From Liriodendron chinense (lineage: Eukaryota; Streptophyta; Magnoliopsida; Magnoliales; Magnoliaceae): DNA of 64,000 bases. A program made the position numbers and the translations under genes. Under the pieces are notes generated by a model, which saw only the letters and a list, made by a program, of their open reading frames with translations, ran no database searches and was not told where the DNA came from. This document shows positions 10,837 to 22,600 of the stretch, in pieces. How positions within the stretch are numbered: the first letter of the stretch is position 1; every line of letters begins with the position of its first letter. Location of the stretch: the NCBI GenBank assembly GCA_003013855.2, contig ML058408.1, positions 7,293,356 to 7,357,355 of the forward strand, read 5' to 3'.

Positions 10837-11150
10837 TCGAGTGGTGTAACTCGGGGCCCGTGCCTGTTACTGTGAACAAGTGACCGCTGGAATACACGAT
10901 CCTCGAATGTTGGTCGGCATGACCCAAGGCCCGCGCCCGTATTTTTATGACGGGTGACCTTAGAAAAGCACTCCGCAACGTTCCCGAACGAGGTTTTTAA
11001 TCGAGTGGTGCAACTCTGGGCCCGCGCCTGTTACTGTGAACAGGTGACCGTTGGAATACACGAACATCGAAATGCTGGTCGGCATAACCTAAAGCCCGCG
11101 CCCGTATTTTTATGACGGGTGACCTTAGGAAAGCAATCCGCAACTACCTC
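10837..11150. repeat. Tandem repeat in T2 LTR, two units of 164 bp
   Basis: Units start at 10837 and 11001 (TCGAGTGGTG...). Each holds GCCCGCGCCCGTATTTTTAT followed by GACGGGTGACC. The same pair is present in the other LTR at 43080 and 43244 with the same period. Confidence 0.9.
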
Positions 11151-11670
11151 ATCAGCTTAACCGACGGACCCGTTGTCGATGGGTAGGGCATCGACTGTCT
11201 TTTTCATAGTGGCAGTCCATAGCAAGATGTTTCAAGCTTAGTTAGAACTCTTTGTTTGTGGTTTCTCGTGGTAACCATAACCCCTTAGGTTTAGCCTCGG
11301 ACCTTTATCCGGGATGAATAGAGCTTTGTACAGTAAAGTAAATGTATTTCTTCTGGAGTCGGGCGACTAGTCTTCGAGAACACTCTTTCTTCTGAGTATT
11401 TTCAGTGATCTATTTGGGATCAGGTAGGCTTTGTCGAGCTAAGATCTCTTGAGGATCCAAACTCAATGGGCTGAATCGGCTATCTTCGATGCCTGTAAGT
11501 GGCTAAGTATAGGGTCCGATGGGTACCCACATATGCCAATTTCTTATGAATAATGGGGATCGGTGCCCCGTGAATGCTTGACTCGGCTGTTGGATAGCCT
11601 GAGTACTTCAGCTTTGCCTCGGCGTCTTTGAGATCGCGGTTGATTTCAACTGGCACTAGTCAATTCTCAA

Positions 11671-12080
11671 GCCAACAGGGCACTTCCCAGGGCTGAAAAC
11701 GACTAAGTAGTGGACCTGCTTACGGTCTGATTAGGGAAATTGGTGAGTATTATTGATAACCGTCTTTGAACAGGGGTGGATTACGTCCACGAAGATCGCT
11801 GTGCGATCGCGTTTCGATTTACTTAGCAGAAGTCGATTTTCGGGCCAACAGGCACTTCCCAGGGCTGGAAATGACTAAGTAGTGGACCTGTTTGCGGTCT
11901 AATCAGGGAAATCGGTGAATATTGTTGGTGACTGACTTGGAACAGGGGTGGATTATGTCCACGAAGATCGCGGTGCGATCGTGTTTCGATTTTCTTAGCA
12001 GAAGTCAATTTTCGAGCCAACAGGGCACTTCCCAGGGCTGAAAATGACTAAGTAGCGGGCCTGCCGACTGCTTGATTAGG
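11671..12080. repeat. Tandem repeat in T2 LTR, about 2.3 units of 172-173 bp
   Basis: The anchor GCCAACAGGGCACTTCCCAG recurs at 11671, 11844 (one base shorter) and 12016. The other LTR has it at 43914, 44087 and 44260. Confidence 0.9.
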
Positions 12081-12429
12081 GTATTAAAGAGTCCTGAGAT
12101 CGGATAACCTCGTCACGGTGCATGATTATGATGTATCATGTCAAGTAGAAGAAAAGTTTTCCTCTCGGGCTCGGTCCAATTCCGCTCGATTCTTCTCGTT
12201 TTAGGCCGTTTTCGGCTCTTTCGGAAGGATTTTCAGGGCTGCCAAATTGGCTAAGTGTTGGTCATTTTGGACTAAAACACTGATTTGGGCCACTTATCAT
12301 TAACCGTTGGAGAATCTGATCCGGTGGATGAATAGAACTCATCGAGACGCATCTAGGAGATGCGGTTTCATCAAAATTCGATCCTGGACGAAGGCAGGCC
12401 GCACAACGGAAGGTCCACCCCTCCCATCA

Positions 12430-13160
12430 GCGTCCAAGCGCATGGGGGGGTGTGTACAGGCGCATGTGGCCATTTTGCAAGCGCATGTGGTGTTGCATCA
12501 TCTGTCAGGCGCATGTGATCATCATCTGGGCGCATGTGCCCATTTTGCACAAAAAATAGATGAAGGAGAGGTGTTCCGGGCGTATGTGGCAGTGCACATG
12601 CGCCTGGAACCAAAGAGTGGGCGCATGTCTCTCCCGGACTTAGAGAAAATTCGGATTTTCCGGTGGGAAAAGCCGGCGCATGTGGTGGAATAAGCCGGCG
12701 CATGTTGGAGAAAAGCCGGCGCATGTTCCCAGCACTTAGAAAATTTCAGGATTTCTTCCTGAACTTGGGATTCTGGCAAGGAAATCCCTATCCGACGAGG
12801 GTTTCTGGCTAGGGAATCCACTCCGGCCAAGGCATCCGGCGAGGGGAAAGAAAGCAATCGCATGTGGTGCTTACATCACTTTGAGGTCGGCAGGGGATGA
12901 TCTCGTGCTGATGAAATGAAGCGACTTCACTATTTATAGGGGGTAATCGGGTTCGGGTCCAATCCGGCGGGTATTTCCCGGCGCATGTGCCAGAAACAAA
13001 GCCAAGCGCATGTGAGAAAAATGCACCAGGCGCATGTGGAGGATCCGGGCGCATGTGATTTCCCGGCGCTTTTCGGAAAGGTGTTTCATTCACTCCATTT
13101 CACTAATAGGGTGCAAGCGCATGTGGTTGGAGGCCAGGTGCATGTCCTTTGCCGGTGCTT
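12430..13160. repeat. Interspersed GCGCATGTG motif array in T2 LTR
   Basis: About 17 copies of (G)GCGCATGT(G/C/T) or its reverse complement lie within 730 bp, separated by unrelated bases, on both sides of the minus-strand TATA box at 12931-12940. One inverted pair is at about 12580-12606. The array is repeated in the other LTR at about 44690-45420. It creates histidine-, alanine- and valine-rich spurious frames (AHV...), which are not genes. Confidence 0.85.
12931..12940 (-). promoter_or_regulatory. TATA box of T2 LTR (3' copy)
   Basis: Minus-strand CCTATAAATA in a GC-rich setting. The equivalent in the 5' LTR, which would drive the genomic RNA, is at 45185-45194. Transcription would start about 30 bases to the left. 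GCGCATGTG motifs lie both upstream and downstream of it. Confidence 0.6.
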
Positions 13161-13326
13161 TCCCACTACTTAGCCAGATTTTCAGGATTTCAGCACTTAG
13201 AAAATTTCAGCATTTCAGCTCCGACGGGGGACCTCCAAAGGACAGCTACCTTTTCTAGACATGCACTCACTGTCGCCAAGCCACTTCTAGGCTATGATTG
13301 ACCTCTTAAATGAACGGGATGGGGTG

Positions 13327-13700
13327 TGAAAGTCCAGATGTTGCTAATTTTGGTACTTCCTTCCTAATTTGGAGCCTCCGGGTCGGCTTGTCGTATAGGA
13401 ACGTTGTTTCGGGGAGCGCGCGCATGGAAATACGCATCGTAATGACTTCAAACTTGCTATTTAAGGGTTTTAGGGCACTTCGGATCATTTGGCAGCAAAG
13501 CGCATGTCCAGTTCCGCTCTGAAATGGTAGCTGTAGGCTTACGGACCCTTTTTGGTCAGCTCCAAACGGGGATGAAACGCATTTCGAGGTGCGCAGGTAA
13601 AAATATGCACCGGATGACTTCGAAACTTACAGGTAAAGGGTTTTAGGACATTCTGGATCATTTGACGGTGAAGCGCATGTCCAGTTTCACTCCTAAAATA
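13327..13700. repeat. Tandem repeat in T2 LTR, period 173 bp (short allele)
   Basis: The anchor (GCGCATGTCCAGTT) occurs at 13500 and 13673, with a more diverged unit before it from about 13327. The other LTR has anchors at 45766, 45939 and 46112, one unit more, over about 45592-46135. Confidence 0.85.
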
Positions 13701-13843
13701 TTATTTATAGATTTTGGTCGCTACCAAGCGATCAGGGTTGTGCAGGCGTTTTCAGGGCTTTCCTGGCCTCAAAACTTATCCAAATCATTGTCAATAGACC
13801 ACGGGATGTTGTTTTACAATGGGTGCAAATTTGAGCCCCAACA

Positions 13844-13860
13844 AGTGCCCCCCCGGTGTG
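13844..13860 (-). promoter_or_regulatory. T2 polypurine-like tract before 3' LTR
   Basis: On the minus strand the bases just before the LTR read CACCGGGGGGGCACT, then TGTTGGGG begins the LTR. A G-run directly ahead of the LTR start is the expected plus-strand primer site. Confidence 0.6.
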
Positions 13861-15010
13861 CTGCGCTGGATGCTTACATCATGCCAGTGCGGTGCACTGG
13901 TCCCTTAGGCTCAAGTATAAATAATTGACTCACTAAGTCATTCCAACATTTCCTCGAGTTAGAAAATCTAATTTTCCCAAGGTGAGAGAGCTCACCCTCG
14001 GGGTACAGGCGCATGTGGTCCCCTTGTGGGCTCATGTGGCCTGCCATCCATTTTCCGATGGAGAACTTCTCTCAGGCGCATGTCAAATTGCCTTTGAGGA
14101 TGTGGGCGCATGTTGTTCTGGGCATGCGCCCAGGGCACTGCCCGGACTTGTCTTTTTCCAAATTTCAGAGGTGGGCGCATGTGAGGATGCACATGCGCCT
14201 GCTGCATTGTATTCTGGACTTGTTCATTTCCTTCTTTTGAGACGGGCGCATGTCAGATTGCACATGCGCCTGATGCCTTATGAGATGAAGTTGCATTAAT
14301 GAATTTTGTGGATTGGGCGCATGTGAGGGGCCACATGCGCCTGGAGCTCTACCTTGGGCGCATGTGAGCCCAACACTTAGCCAAAATTCCCATTTTTAGC
14401 CCCTGCTTTGCACTTGGTGAAGAAATGGCATTTCCGGCTCCGTTTCTCAGTCAAATTCAGTGTTGTTTGAGGCTAGATCATTTAAAATTCAAGCACGATT
14501 GGAGCTTAGTGCCTTGGGCCTGCAGTTGGCTACCTACTTTGGCATGTCATAGCTTGCAGCTGTCTATTTTATGCAAGTTCAGAGTATGTCTGCCAGAGTG
14601 CGCCTATAGCGTCCCGATTGCTTGTAAAGTTGCTGTGTGCTAACGGTTGCGTATGTATGATGCTGAAACTGTTTCCTGACTCTGTCCAGTACCTGCTTAT
14701 AAGCACCTGGACTTGTCAAGGCTGCTTTTAGACTAAATGCATGGATGTATTGTGGGTTCAATCTGTGATTTTGTGTGTGCATCAATCACATGTATGCGTG
14801 CATGTATGATGGTAGTTGCTTTGTTATGAAATGCGTATGATGATCGATATGCTATGCTCTTAATTTTGTTGCTTTCATGCTTTGTTGCTTGTGCTCTACG
14901 TGCTGTAATTGTGTTCACGATACGATTTCGTTAGGCTATTTGCCCATGTGTATCGAGTTGTTTTCTAATGTTGTTTTGTTTACGCGTTGCAGTGAATTAT
15001 AGTTGCGACA
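13861..15010 (+). promoter_or_regulatory. Upstream region of the T2 antisense gene, with inverted GGCGCATGTG repeats
   Basis: There is no coding frame in these 1150 bases. A plus-strand TATA-like TATAAATAA is at 13916-13924. About 12 copies of the GCGCATGTG motif follow at 13995-14365. Three are arranged as head-to-head pairs, GGCGCATGTG then 5-6 bases then CACATGCGCC, at about 14174-14200, 14243-14270 and 14314-14341. From 14400 the sequence is T-rich. A possible intron acceptor (ACGCGTTGCAG at about 14983-14992) lies just before the start codon at 15011, so a 5'-UTR intron is plausible. Promoter role is inferred from position. Confidence 0.55.
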
Positions 15011-18000
15011 ATGGGATCTTCTGGTGAAACTTCTGGGTTGCATGCTTCTGGTCTGACGCCGATGAAGCGCGGTTGGAAAAGAATGGCTGAAGGTCCTTCC
15101 AACTCTCCTCCTCCAAGACGTAACTCTCGCTTCTTTCCTACGGTTGAATCCGAGATAAAGGATTTCTCAGAGCGTATTGGGTAGCTTCCTCATGATGTGC
15201 TGGTGCTCATCTTCGTCAACAAGACAGCGCCTGAACCTCCAAAGTGGGGAACAGAACAAGAGTGGGTCCATTGGTATGCCCAACTTGCTGGTGTGGCGAG
15301 TGCCATCGAGGCAGGTCCTTAAGATACACTTGTTCAAAATGCGGAAGAAAATCTGACAGGTCAGAAAGGTAAGAAGAAAGGAGGACGAGGAAAACAACCA
15401 ATCAAAGCGCTTAGTCAAGCGCAGCGATTGACACAGCTCCTCGACTTGAAATATGAAAGGATGAAGATTGGATGGGAGAGCAACAAGATTGTTGCTGAGC
15501 GTGGCATCTGCATCACGAATCCCTACGATGGCGAAGTCATCTTGCACCAGAAATCTCTTATGAGGTGTAAACCTTTTCCGAGCATCGAGCCATCTGATGT
15601 TCGTAGACCTAGCCAATTCTATGGAGTGGAGAGATGGTCTTCAGTTCCTGAGAGATTACTCACCGCCACCCTGGGAAACAACGGGAAGCAACAGAAGGTT
15701 GGTGAGATTAAGGAGATGACTTTCCTCATGCCTACATGTGATCCACATGCACCTTATCCGACTCATTTCTTTGAGACAGTGCTTCAAAGATTCCTTCCTA
15801 TGAGCACGTCCGCGATGTGGGAGACTTCGAGCTTCCATACCTGAGGGCATCTGAGTCGTCGTGACAGTTACATCCCCTGGGCGAAGGAGATTCTGATCCG
15901 GCACGAGGCTGTGCTGAGAGAGGTCAAGCTCTACTATGCCATCGAGGCGACTGCCGGCTTCTTTCCACGAGATCTGATGATTCTCAAGGGCTTCTTAAAT
16001 TACTGGAGTTTCGTTACCAACTCTTTCCATCTTCCTCAAGGAGAGATGAGTATAACCCTCTGGGATCTTAGGATGATGGCGGGCTTGCCCATACGCGGCT
16101 GATATTATCACGAATATATCCCCTCTGATGAAGAATTGTCTGGCTTCAGGCGCGAAGGTGATCGGAAGGCCTATCATTCCAAGGCGTGTTTGGAGTTGTT
16201 CAATGAATTGCAACAATTTGACTGCATTATAAAGATACACTGTGAAGATTGGTCAGTCTACTTCAGCCACGGCTTGAAGTAAGTCTTCCCGAGACGTCCC
16301 TTTCTTTCTTTTCATGATGTATGCTCTTTTCTCCTGCATAGCTTCTTATGTGAAATTCTCTCTCCTTTCTCTCTTTCAGGATCGACTACGAAAAGTATAA
16401 AGTTGATGTTAAAAGAATAAGGGCCTTACGACAAAGGTTCCAATGCAAGTTTCCTTGCCTGAACGTATTGTCTCCCACTTGCGAGCTAGCAAGCTTCCTC
16501 GCTTACTGGTTGTCCGCAGTCGCGCTTCCCAGCTTGAAGAGTGCTGATGGCGTCAGGGTTTCTTGCTTCGTTATGGCAGGTGCCCTTGCTAGTGGTCAAC
16601 GTCTTGTTATAGCGCCACCTGTAGTCTGCAGCATATATAGAGCGTTTGGTTATGTTGCCAGTAATCCAGACAAACCTGCTGATGGAATGGATGCTGCCCA
16701 TTGCCCGGGGCATTATTTCTGCGGCTGGTTAGGCGTTTATTTCCCATGGGTATATGGCATGAAGTCTCACGCCTATTTCTTTCCGAACCGAGCGCCTCTT
16801 ATCAGGTTCATGAAGGCCAAGATGGTGCTTAAGACGCCAGAATGGGTGTCTTCAAGGATCTGCAGTGAGAATGAAGTTGACTTCTACCATTTTCCCGCTT
16901 CCATTGCTGATGAAGATATCGAAGTCGTCGATGATGAGGATTCGGTTGACTCTTCTGACAGAGAATTCCTGATATCGATCCGGACCGCCTCTCTCCCGTT
17001 CCGCGAAGGCATGGAGTTCTAGCGCGAGCCTTACTACCCGAGCAGGTTCGCCAGACAGTTCGGTTACGATCAGGGTGTTCCGTCGACTCTTCCGAGCGTG
17101 ATGAGGATAGAACGAGCATATGGCACGGGTCCTGTCCATTGGGAGTGGATGTGGGACCAACTTTTGCTGACGTGAACTGGTGCGAGGTTTGTGTTGCCTG
17201 GCGGTAGTCGACGTCCCACGACTTCTTATGGTTGGATGAGATGGTGGGGGCATCAGTATGCGCTCATCCGGGATGCCAAACCTAGTCGATTTTCCTCTCT
17301 ATCTCTCTCCTCCAAGGTTGAATGACGTTCCTGAGGACGGTCTTGGTTATCTTTGTGAGCAGCGTGAGGCCGTCGGAGTTCCTGGTACCAGCCATCTGAC
17401 TTCCTTGAACGTGCCGATCACTCGTAGGAAAGAAGATGGAGCGTTAGACGGATGGTATTGCTTCGGGGTCCCTATACAGAGGCGTCAGCGAGAGGTCGGA
17501 TCTTCGCATCCTTCGGCAGAGACTGCTCCTCCGTCTGTCGAAGAGGATGAGCCTACGGAAGGCATGGCAGGAGTTAGACCTTCTGATGATTTCGTTGACG
17601 ATCTTCCATCGGGCCGCGCGAGAGATCAGTTGAGAGTCAAGATAAAACTCACACCAAGAGTTCGCCCATCAGCACCTGAGAAAAACTTAAGAAAGGTGAA
17701 AATATTACATATCAAGAAGTGGGGGAGTTTGGATCCGTCGTTGCAGATCAATCTTTCGAAAATAGTGGCAGGTGCGGCTGTTGCCGATAGCCGCGAAGAA
17801 GGTGAGCTTCGGTCTAGGTGCCACAGAGGAGATTGCAAACGAAGAAGATATAATTATCGATAATCGTGACGGAGGTGAGTCCGAGCCTGCAGATGTCGAG
17901 GGGGATAATGCCGAAGGCGGTTCTGAAGACGGTGATGGTCAGGGAGCGGCGTGCCTCGAAGGTTCCGGGTCACAGCTCGAAGATGAGCCTGTAGATTATT

Positions 18001-20908
18001 CTGGTGATGACTGGGGAGTGGATCACGCCAATGATCATAGCAACGATGATTCCCTCGCGAATTATTATGATAACGACGTCGGAGTCGGGGGTGTAGGTGA
18101 TCTTGACGATGTTGCCATGGCAGCAATCGAAGCACAACTCTACGACAACGTCAGGGTCCAACCTTCTTCCGAGCCTTTAGTCTTCGTTTCTCGGGCTGTT
18201 GCGGCACCGACTACGGGGTTGTCGACGGATGTTCATCCTTGTTTGCCCATTCGTACTGATAACGCTGAGGAATCCGTTCCTGGGCTTGAGATGCGTGAAG
18301 GGAACGTCGATCCTTCTTCGGTCCTTCCATCAGGCTGTTCATCGCGAGTACACTGTCCTGTTGAGTAGGAGGTCGTGGATACGTCACGCTCCGCTGCGGT
18401 TGAAGTCAGACCCGACATTCCGCGAGCACAAGGTAAGAAATGCGATTGTGGTTCTGCTTTGTACTTTTCTTCTTTGATTCCTGCATAATCATACTAACCA
18501 TATTTTGTTATTGTTATTTTATTTCTACAGATCTTATTGAGTCAATACCTGTGTTGAACCTCCAATTTATACATTGCATTATACATTACATGACATGGTT
18601 TGCATGATTTTCATGACTTAAAGGCCCATCTAACACATGTTTTGTGATTATAGGGATGAGAGCAGACTTCATTCAATTAGGGATTAAAAGAAAGCTTTTG
18701 GAGCCATTGGATGAAGGATGAAAGAGGACCAAAGAAAGAAGAAAGCAAGGAGAAGAGAAAGAAGGAAAAAAGAGGAGAAAAGAAAGAAAGATGAACAAGT
18801 TGAAGAAAGCCCGACCGATCTTGACCGGTCAGCCAAGGAAGCCAGACCGGTCTTGACCGGTCGGCCACACAAGCTGTTCACATTGAAGACCAGACCGACC
18901 GGTCGGCCATGTGCACTGGACAAGGCAAAAGACAGACCGACCGGTCTTGACCGGTCGGCTATGCACGCTGTCCATCTTGTTAAAACAAGCCCGACCGATC
19001 TTGACCGGTCGGCTGCACTCCTTGGACTATTTAAAAGGCCAGTCCGACCGGTCTAGACCGGTCGGCTCTGCGTAAACAGAGTCCTTTCTAAATCGGGACT
19101 CCAAAAACTGCTGCGCACTGCGTAACCTTTCGCAGATTCTGGATGTTTCCGACGCAAGGGAGGTTTCTTACTATAAAAGGACACCTAGGGGCTCTTCCTA
19201 GATCATCAGAGAAGCTAAGGGACGTGGTTCTAAGGAGGGGAAGCTGTCGTTGAGCGTCTGCAACTCTCCTATTTTCGGTTTTTCTAGTTTTATGCTTTTA
19301 TTAAGAGTTTTTAGTTGTAGCATGAATATGCTCGGCTAGAACCTCTCAGTTAAGGCTGAGAGGTGAAGCTTGTAGCCAATTCCATGTTGGATTCAGTTTA
19401 ATTCAAGTAATTTCAATTCAAGTTTGGATTTTTCTTGCATATTTCAGTTCCAAAAGTGGTAGTTTGAGATGTTTTATGAGAGTTCATGTACTCCGGACAT
19501 GAATTCCTTGCAATTCTCTGAGATTATCATATGATGTTTGTCTAGATTCGAATTATAGTAATCCTTGAGCAGGCCATAGTCCATAGGCATGGCTGTTACT
19601 CCGCAGGCTATGGTTTTGAATTCTATATTGATTTTATGGGACTTGAACTTGGAAGTTCAACTTGATTGGGATTGAATGGGTGTGAATGCTTTATTTTCCA
19701 ACTAGATGAGAGATAGGACTTCAAATCTAGTTGTGTTCTCTACTTGGATTGATTGAATTGACATGGGATTGCTACAAGTGGATCCTTGAATGCCTTAGTA
19801 CTTTGAATTACTGATTTTCTATTAAAGTTACTGTTTTAGTTAATTACCCAATTAATCTGATTTTCTTCCAAAAACTGAGTTGCTGGAGTAGTTTGGAGAT
19901 TGTTTCTATTTCCCTGTGGATCGACCTCGGTCTTACAGAGATTTATTACTACATCGCAGCCTTACACTTGAGGCGAGCGAACAGCCTCTGCCACTTCCGT
20001 AGCATCGTCTCTGGTTGTGACTATTGAACTGCCGGGCGAAGCTTTGGAAACAGTTGTTGATTCTGGGACATGCATTGCGGGACCTTCGGAGCCTACTGTT
20101 GATCTTCCTGCCATTCTTGGTACGACTCCTTCGCACTTTACATTAGATTATGACTTGTAGTTTCTACTTCCATTTTTGCTCACGCATCATTTGTTCGTCT
20201 TGCATTCTTTCTTGCAGCTGTCGTCGATTCTGGCGTCGCCATTGCTATGATGCCGGACATTCCTGCATTTGAACATTTAGATTATTTTGGTCAGAGCATG
20301 CTGAAGGGCCTGCTGTCTAGCCTTGCGAAGGCGTTGGTTGATCCACAAGAATGGCATCTTCTAGGCGCTGGCATGAAAGCGCTGGAAGCTTGTGTCGAAG
20401 TAGTTGGGTCTGATGCGCTCGTGGTTGTCAATCACATCTCTACGTTCGAAAGCTCCCTTGCAAACGTAGCGGCTGCTGAGCGCAGTCGAGCCCGATCCTG
20501 CTATCGAGGAGAAGCGGAGAATTGTAGAGTCTTTGGGGCCTGCAGTGGAATGTCACGTGCATTCTACGGTGAACGCACGAGAATCCATACAAAATAATAA
20601 GATACAGTATGAAGGGTGCTTGGGCCGTATAGCTGAAATCGACGCTAAGATTGAGCGTCTGCAAGCGGAGAAGATCGCCGTGAGCTTTGAAGCTGCCCGT
20701 CTCGAGTCAGTAGTTGCTCAGGGTTAGATAACGGTCACGCGGCTCGAGAGTGAGGGCGAAGCAGCGCGCAAGCAGTTGGAGGATTTGACTGCTGAACTTC
20801 AACATGTTCCTGATCCTGTGGAGGTGTTATCTGCAGCAAAGTCAGCGATGGAAACTGCCAGGGTGGCGGTGATCAGGCTGATATCGGGATGTTTGGAGAA
20901 GCTTTGAT
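15011..20908 (+). pseudogene. Antisense extra gene of T2: plant mobile domain (PMD) protein, spliced, broken
   Basis: The start at 15011 opens MGSSGETSGLH. Exon 1 (to 16278) carries the PMD block around GFFPRDLMILKGFLNYW, NSFHLPQGEM and LWDLRMMAGLP. GT-AG introns fit at 16279-16379 (restores AAG ATC in frame), 18433-18530 (joins Q to DLIES) and 20120-20217. Exon 2 has CELASFLAYWLS and WLGVYFPWVYG and runs into an acidic linker (17860-18370). The C-terminal exon (20218 onward) is coiled-coil-like, with EGCLGRIAEIDAKIERLQAE, and stops at 20908. Lesions: stops at 15182, 15320, 15842, 16100, 17020 and 17173, frameshifts near 17280, 17800 and 20500, and a solo LTR at 18552-19983. PMD proteins (MAIL/MAIN type) act in plant gene silencing; the role of the transposon copies is not established. 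Confidence 0.85.
18552..19983 (+). repeat. Solo B-type LTR inside the PMD gene (1432 bp)
   Basis: A full LTR from TGTTGAACCTCC to GCGAGCGAACA with no primer site or internal region after it. It has the inverted-repeat array at about 18808-19070 (consensus CCGACCGGTC, two bases, GACCGGTCGG), TATA box CTATAAAAGG at 19171-19180 and the leader hairpin at 19342-19363. The flanks are ACCTG and GCCTC, matching at only three of five positions. The target duplication has therefore decayed, or the LTR arose by recombination between different elements. Confidence 0.88.
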
Positions 20909-21479
20909 CTTTCGCTCCCGATGCTCTCCTTCTTGACTTCAAATGTATAGAAATGATCGTAGGATCTTACCTTTAGAAAATTTTGTAGTTGGTGTAAGAG
21001 ATGCTTACCTTTTGACCATTCACGGCATTGAAAAGATGTCAACCAAACTTTTGTTAAATGAAATGACAATAGCAATTATTTTTTCTATCGTGTTATGTTT
21101 GTGTGATGTGTGGTAGAATGGTCTACAATAATAACAATAATAATCGCAGTTCTAATAAGTGATGAATGTAGAATGAAATGAAAAGAGTAATACTTCCCCT
21201 TGTCGTCGATTTCGGGAGTGTCCAGGGTTTCTAAACTCGGGATACGCTCGTGTCGTAGACGAATGGTCCTTCTTGGTAATTTCTCCATAGTAAGGGCAAG
21301 GAAGACCTGCAAGAATACGGAGTAACTGATTAGCTTTTGTAACTACAGGCTTATCTACTGTATTCTACTCCATTTCATTCTCCACTTCTATCCTTACTTA
21401 TTACATTCCCTCTCTTGGGGAGTTTACATTTCTCATATTTATGTAAAGGAAAGTAATAGGTTGACCGTTAGGGGTAATA
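20909..21479. other. T2 gap between convergent PMD gene and integrase
   Basis: About 570 AT-rich bases between the plus-strand PMD stop and the minus-strand integrase end. It contains ATAATAACAATAATAAT near 21125. No coding frame is credible. The opposing transcripts should end here. Confidence 0.5.
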
Positions 21480-22600
21480 TTTCTTCAGAAACCGGCCATT
21501 AATTGCAAAACCGGCTCCGCCACCGTCGAAATTCACTAAACGGTAGGCCCCATTGGAGTAGACTTCTTCTATGATGCATATCGGGCAAAAACTTAGGGTC
21601 GAACTTGATCTTTGTAGTGTGCGTGGCTGTCGGTCGCTTCATTACGAGTACCAAGTCACCCTTCTTGAAGGATCTACCTTTGACTCGCATTCCCATACGC
21701 TGTTGAGATATGCTTCTGGTACATCTCTAGCCGTTGTTGTGCCGCGAGCCTCTTCTCGTCCAAGGCATCGAGCTCGACCATCCTGAGCTCAGCATTACGG
21801 TCATCTGTCAAGGAGTTCCGAAGTGCTACTCGCAGGGACTCGACCTGAACTTCCATCGGGATGATGGCCTCCTGTGCCGTATACTAGTGAATAGGGAGTA
21901 GCCCGCATTGCTGTGCGGTGCGTAGTACGATATGCCCAAAGTGCTTCGGGCAACCGTTTGTCCCAATCTTTCTTATTCTCTGCCACCGTTTTCTTCAAAA
22001 TCTTCACGATGGTTTTGTTGAATGCCTCAGCAAGCCCGTTTGCAGGAGGATAATAGGGTGTTGAGTAGCAATGCTTGATCTTGAACTTGGCACACAGCTT
22101 GTCGATCACAACATTTCGGAAGGGCGTGCCATTATCCGTGACAATCCGATCGGGAATATCATGTTGGTAGATGATGGCGTTCGGATGAAACCCTCCACTT
22201 GTTTAGCTTTCACGTTCTTCAGGGCCACAGCCTCAGCCCACTTAGAGAAATAATCTGTTGCCGCCAGTATGTACTGGTGCCCTTGAGAGGAAGAGAGGCT
22301 AATGGGGCCTATCACATCCATACCCCAGGCCGCAAAAGGCAAAGACATCACTGACTTATGCAGTTCTTCTGGAGGTATATGTATGATGTCAGCATGTATC
22401 TAACACTGATGGCATTTCCTGACGTAGTCCATCGTGTCTTTCACCATGGTGGGCCAATAATAGCCCATGTGCCCCACTCGATGATGTAGGTTCCGTCCGC
22501 CTTGATGGGCACCACATTCTCCTCCGTGCGCCTCTCTTGGCGTATCATGAACTTCTTCTCGGGCCAGGCATCATGACAGCGTTCCATCGCTGGAGCGTCG
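21480..22600 (-). pseudogene. pol: T2 integrase remnant
   Basis: Minus strand. The zinc-binding N-terminus is recognisable around 22500-22390 (HHRVGHMGYYWPTM, then KCHQC). The core has WGMDVIGPISL and YFSKWAEAVAL (22330-22220), the second aspartate block VTDNGTPF (about 22115-22140) and the glutamate block PPANGLAEAFNKTI (about 22050), so the D, D and E are all present. Frame changes near 22180 and 21800 and stops in the N-terminal part break it. The C-terminal domain (KKGDLVLVMKR) ends near 21480. Confidence 0.85.

Larger units (their letters stand above)
10428..13843 (-). repeat. T2 3' LTR (3416 bp)
   Basis: This is the left LTR, which is the 3' LTR because the element is on the minus strand. 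Its partner is 42664-46281 (3618 bp). The 202-bp difference is mostly one extra 173-bp repeat unit in the partner plus two short insertions. A sampled 300-bp stretch shows about 3% substitutions by eye. It contains three tandem arrays, the GCGCATGTG motif array and a minus-strand TATA box, listed separately. No coding potential is credible. Confidence 0.93.

Noticed and set aside
12307..13258. Several overlapping frames on both strands rich in Arg, His, Ala and Val
   Set aside because: They arise from the GCGCATGTG motif array in the T2 LTR, appear in all frames, and break differently in the other LTR (44670-45359).
14425..14918. Short frames on both strands in the T-rich region before the PMD gene
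   Set aside because: No similarity to the PMD protein or to element proteins. The region is better explained as 5' untranslated sequence or an intron.
18718..19056. Lys/Arg/Glu-rich frame KEDQRKKKARR and similar frames at 24308, 49878 and 56278
   Set aside because: These cover the purine-rich stretch and GACCGGTC array of LTRs; they are low-complexity and not conserved as protein.
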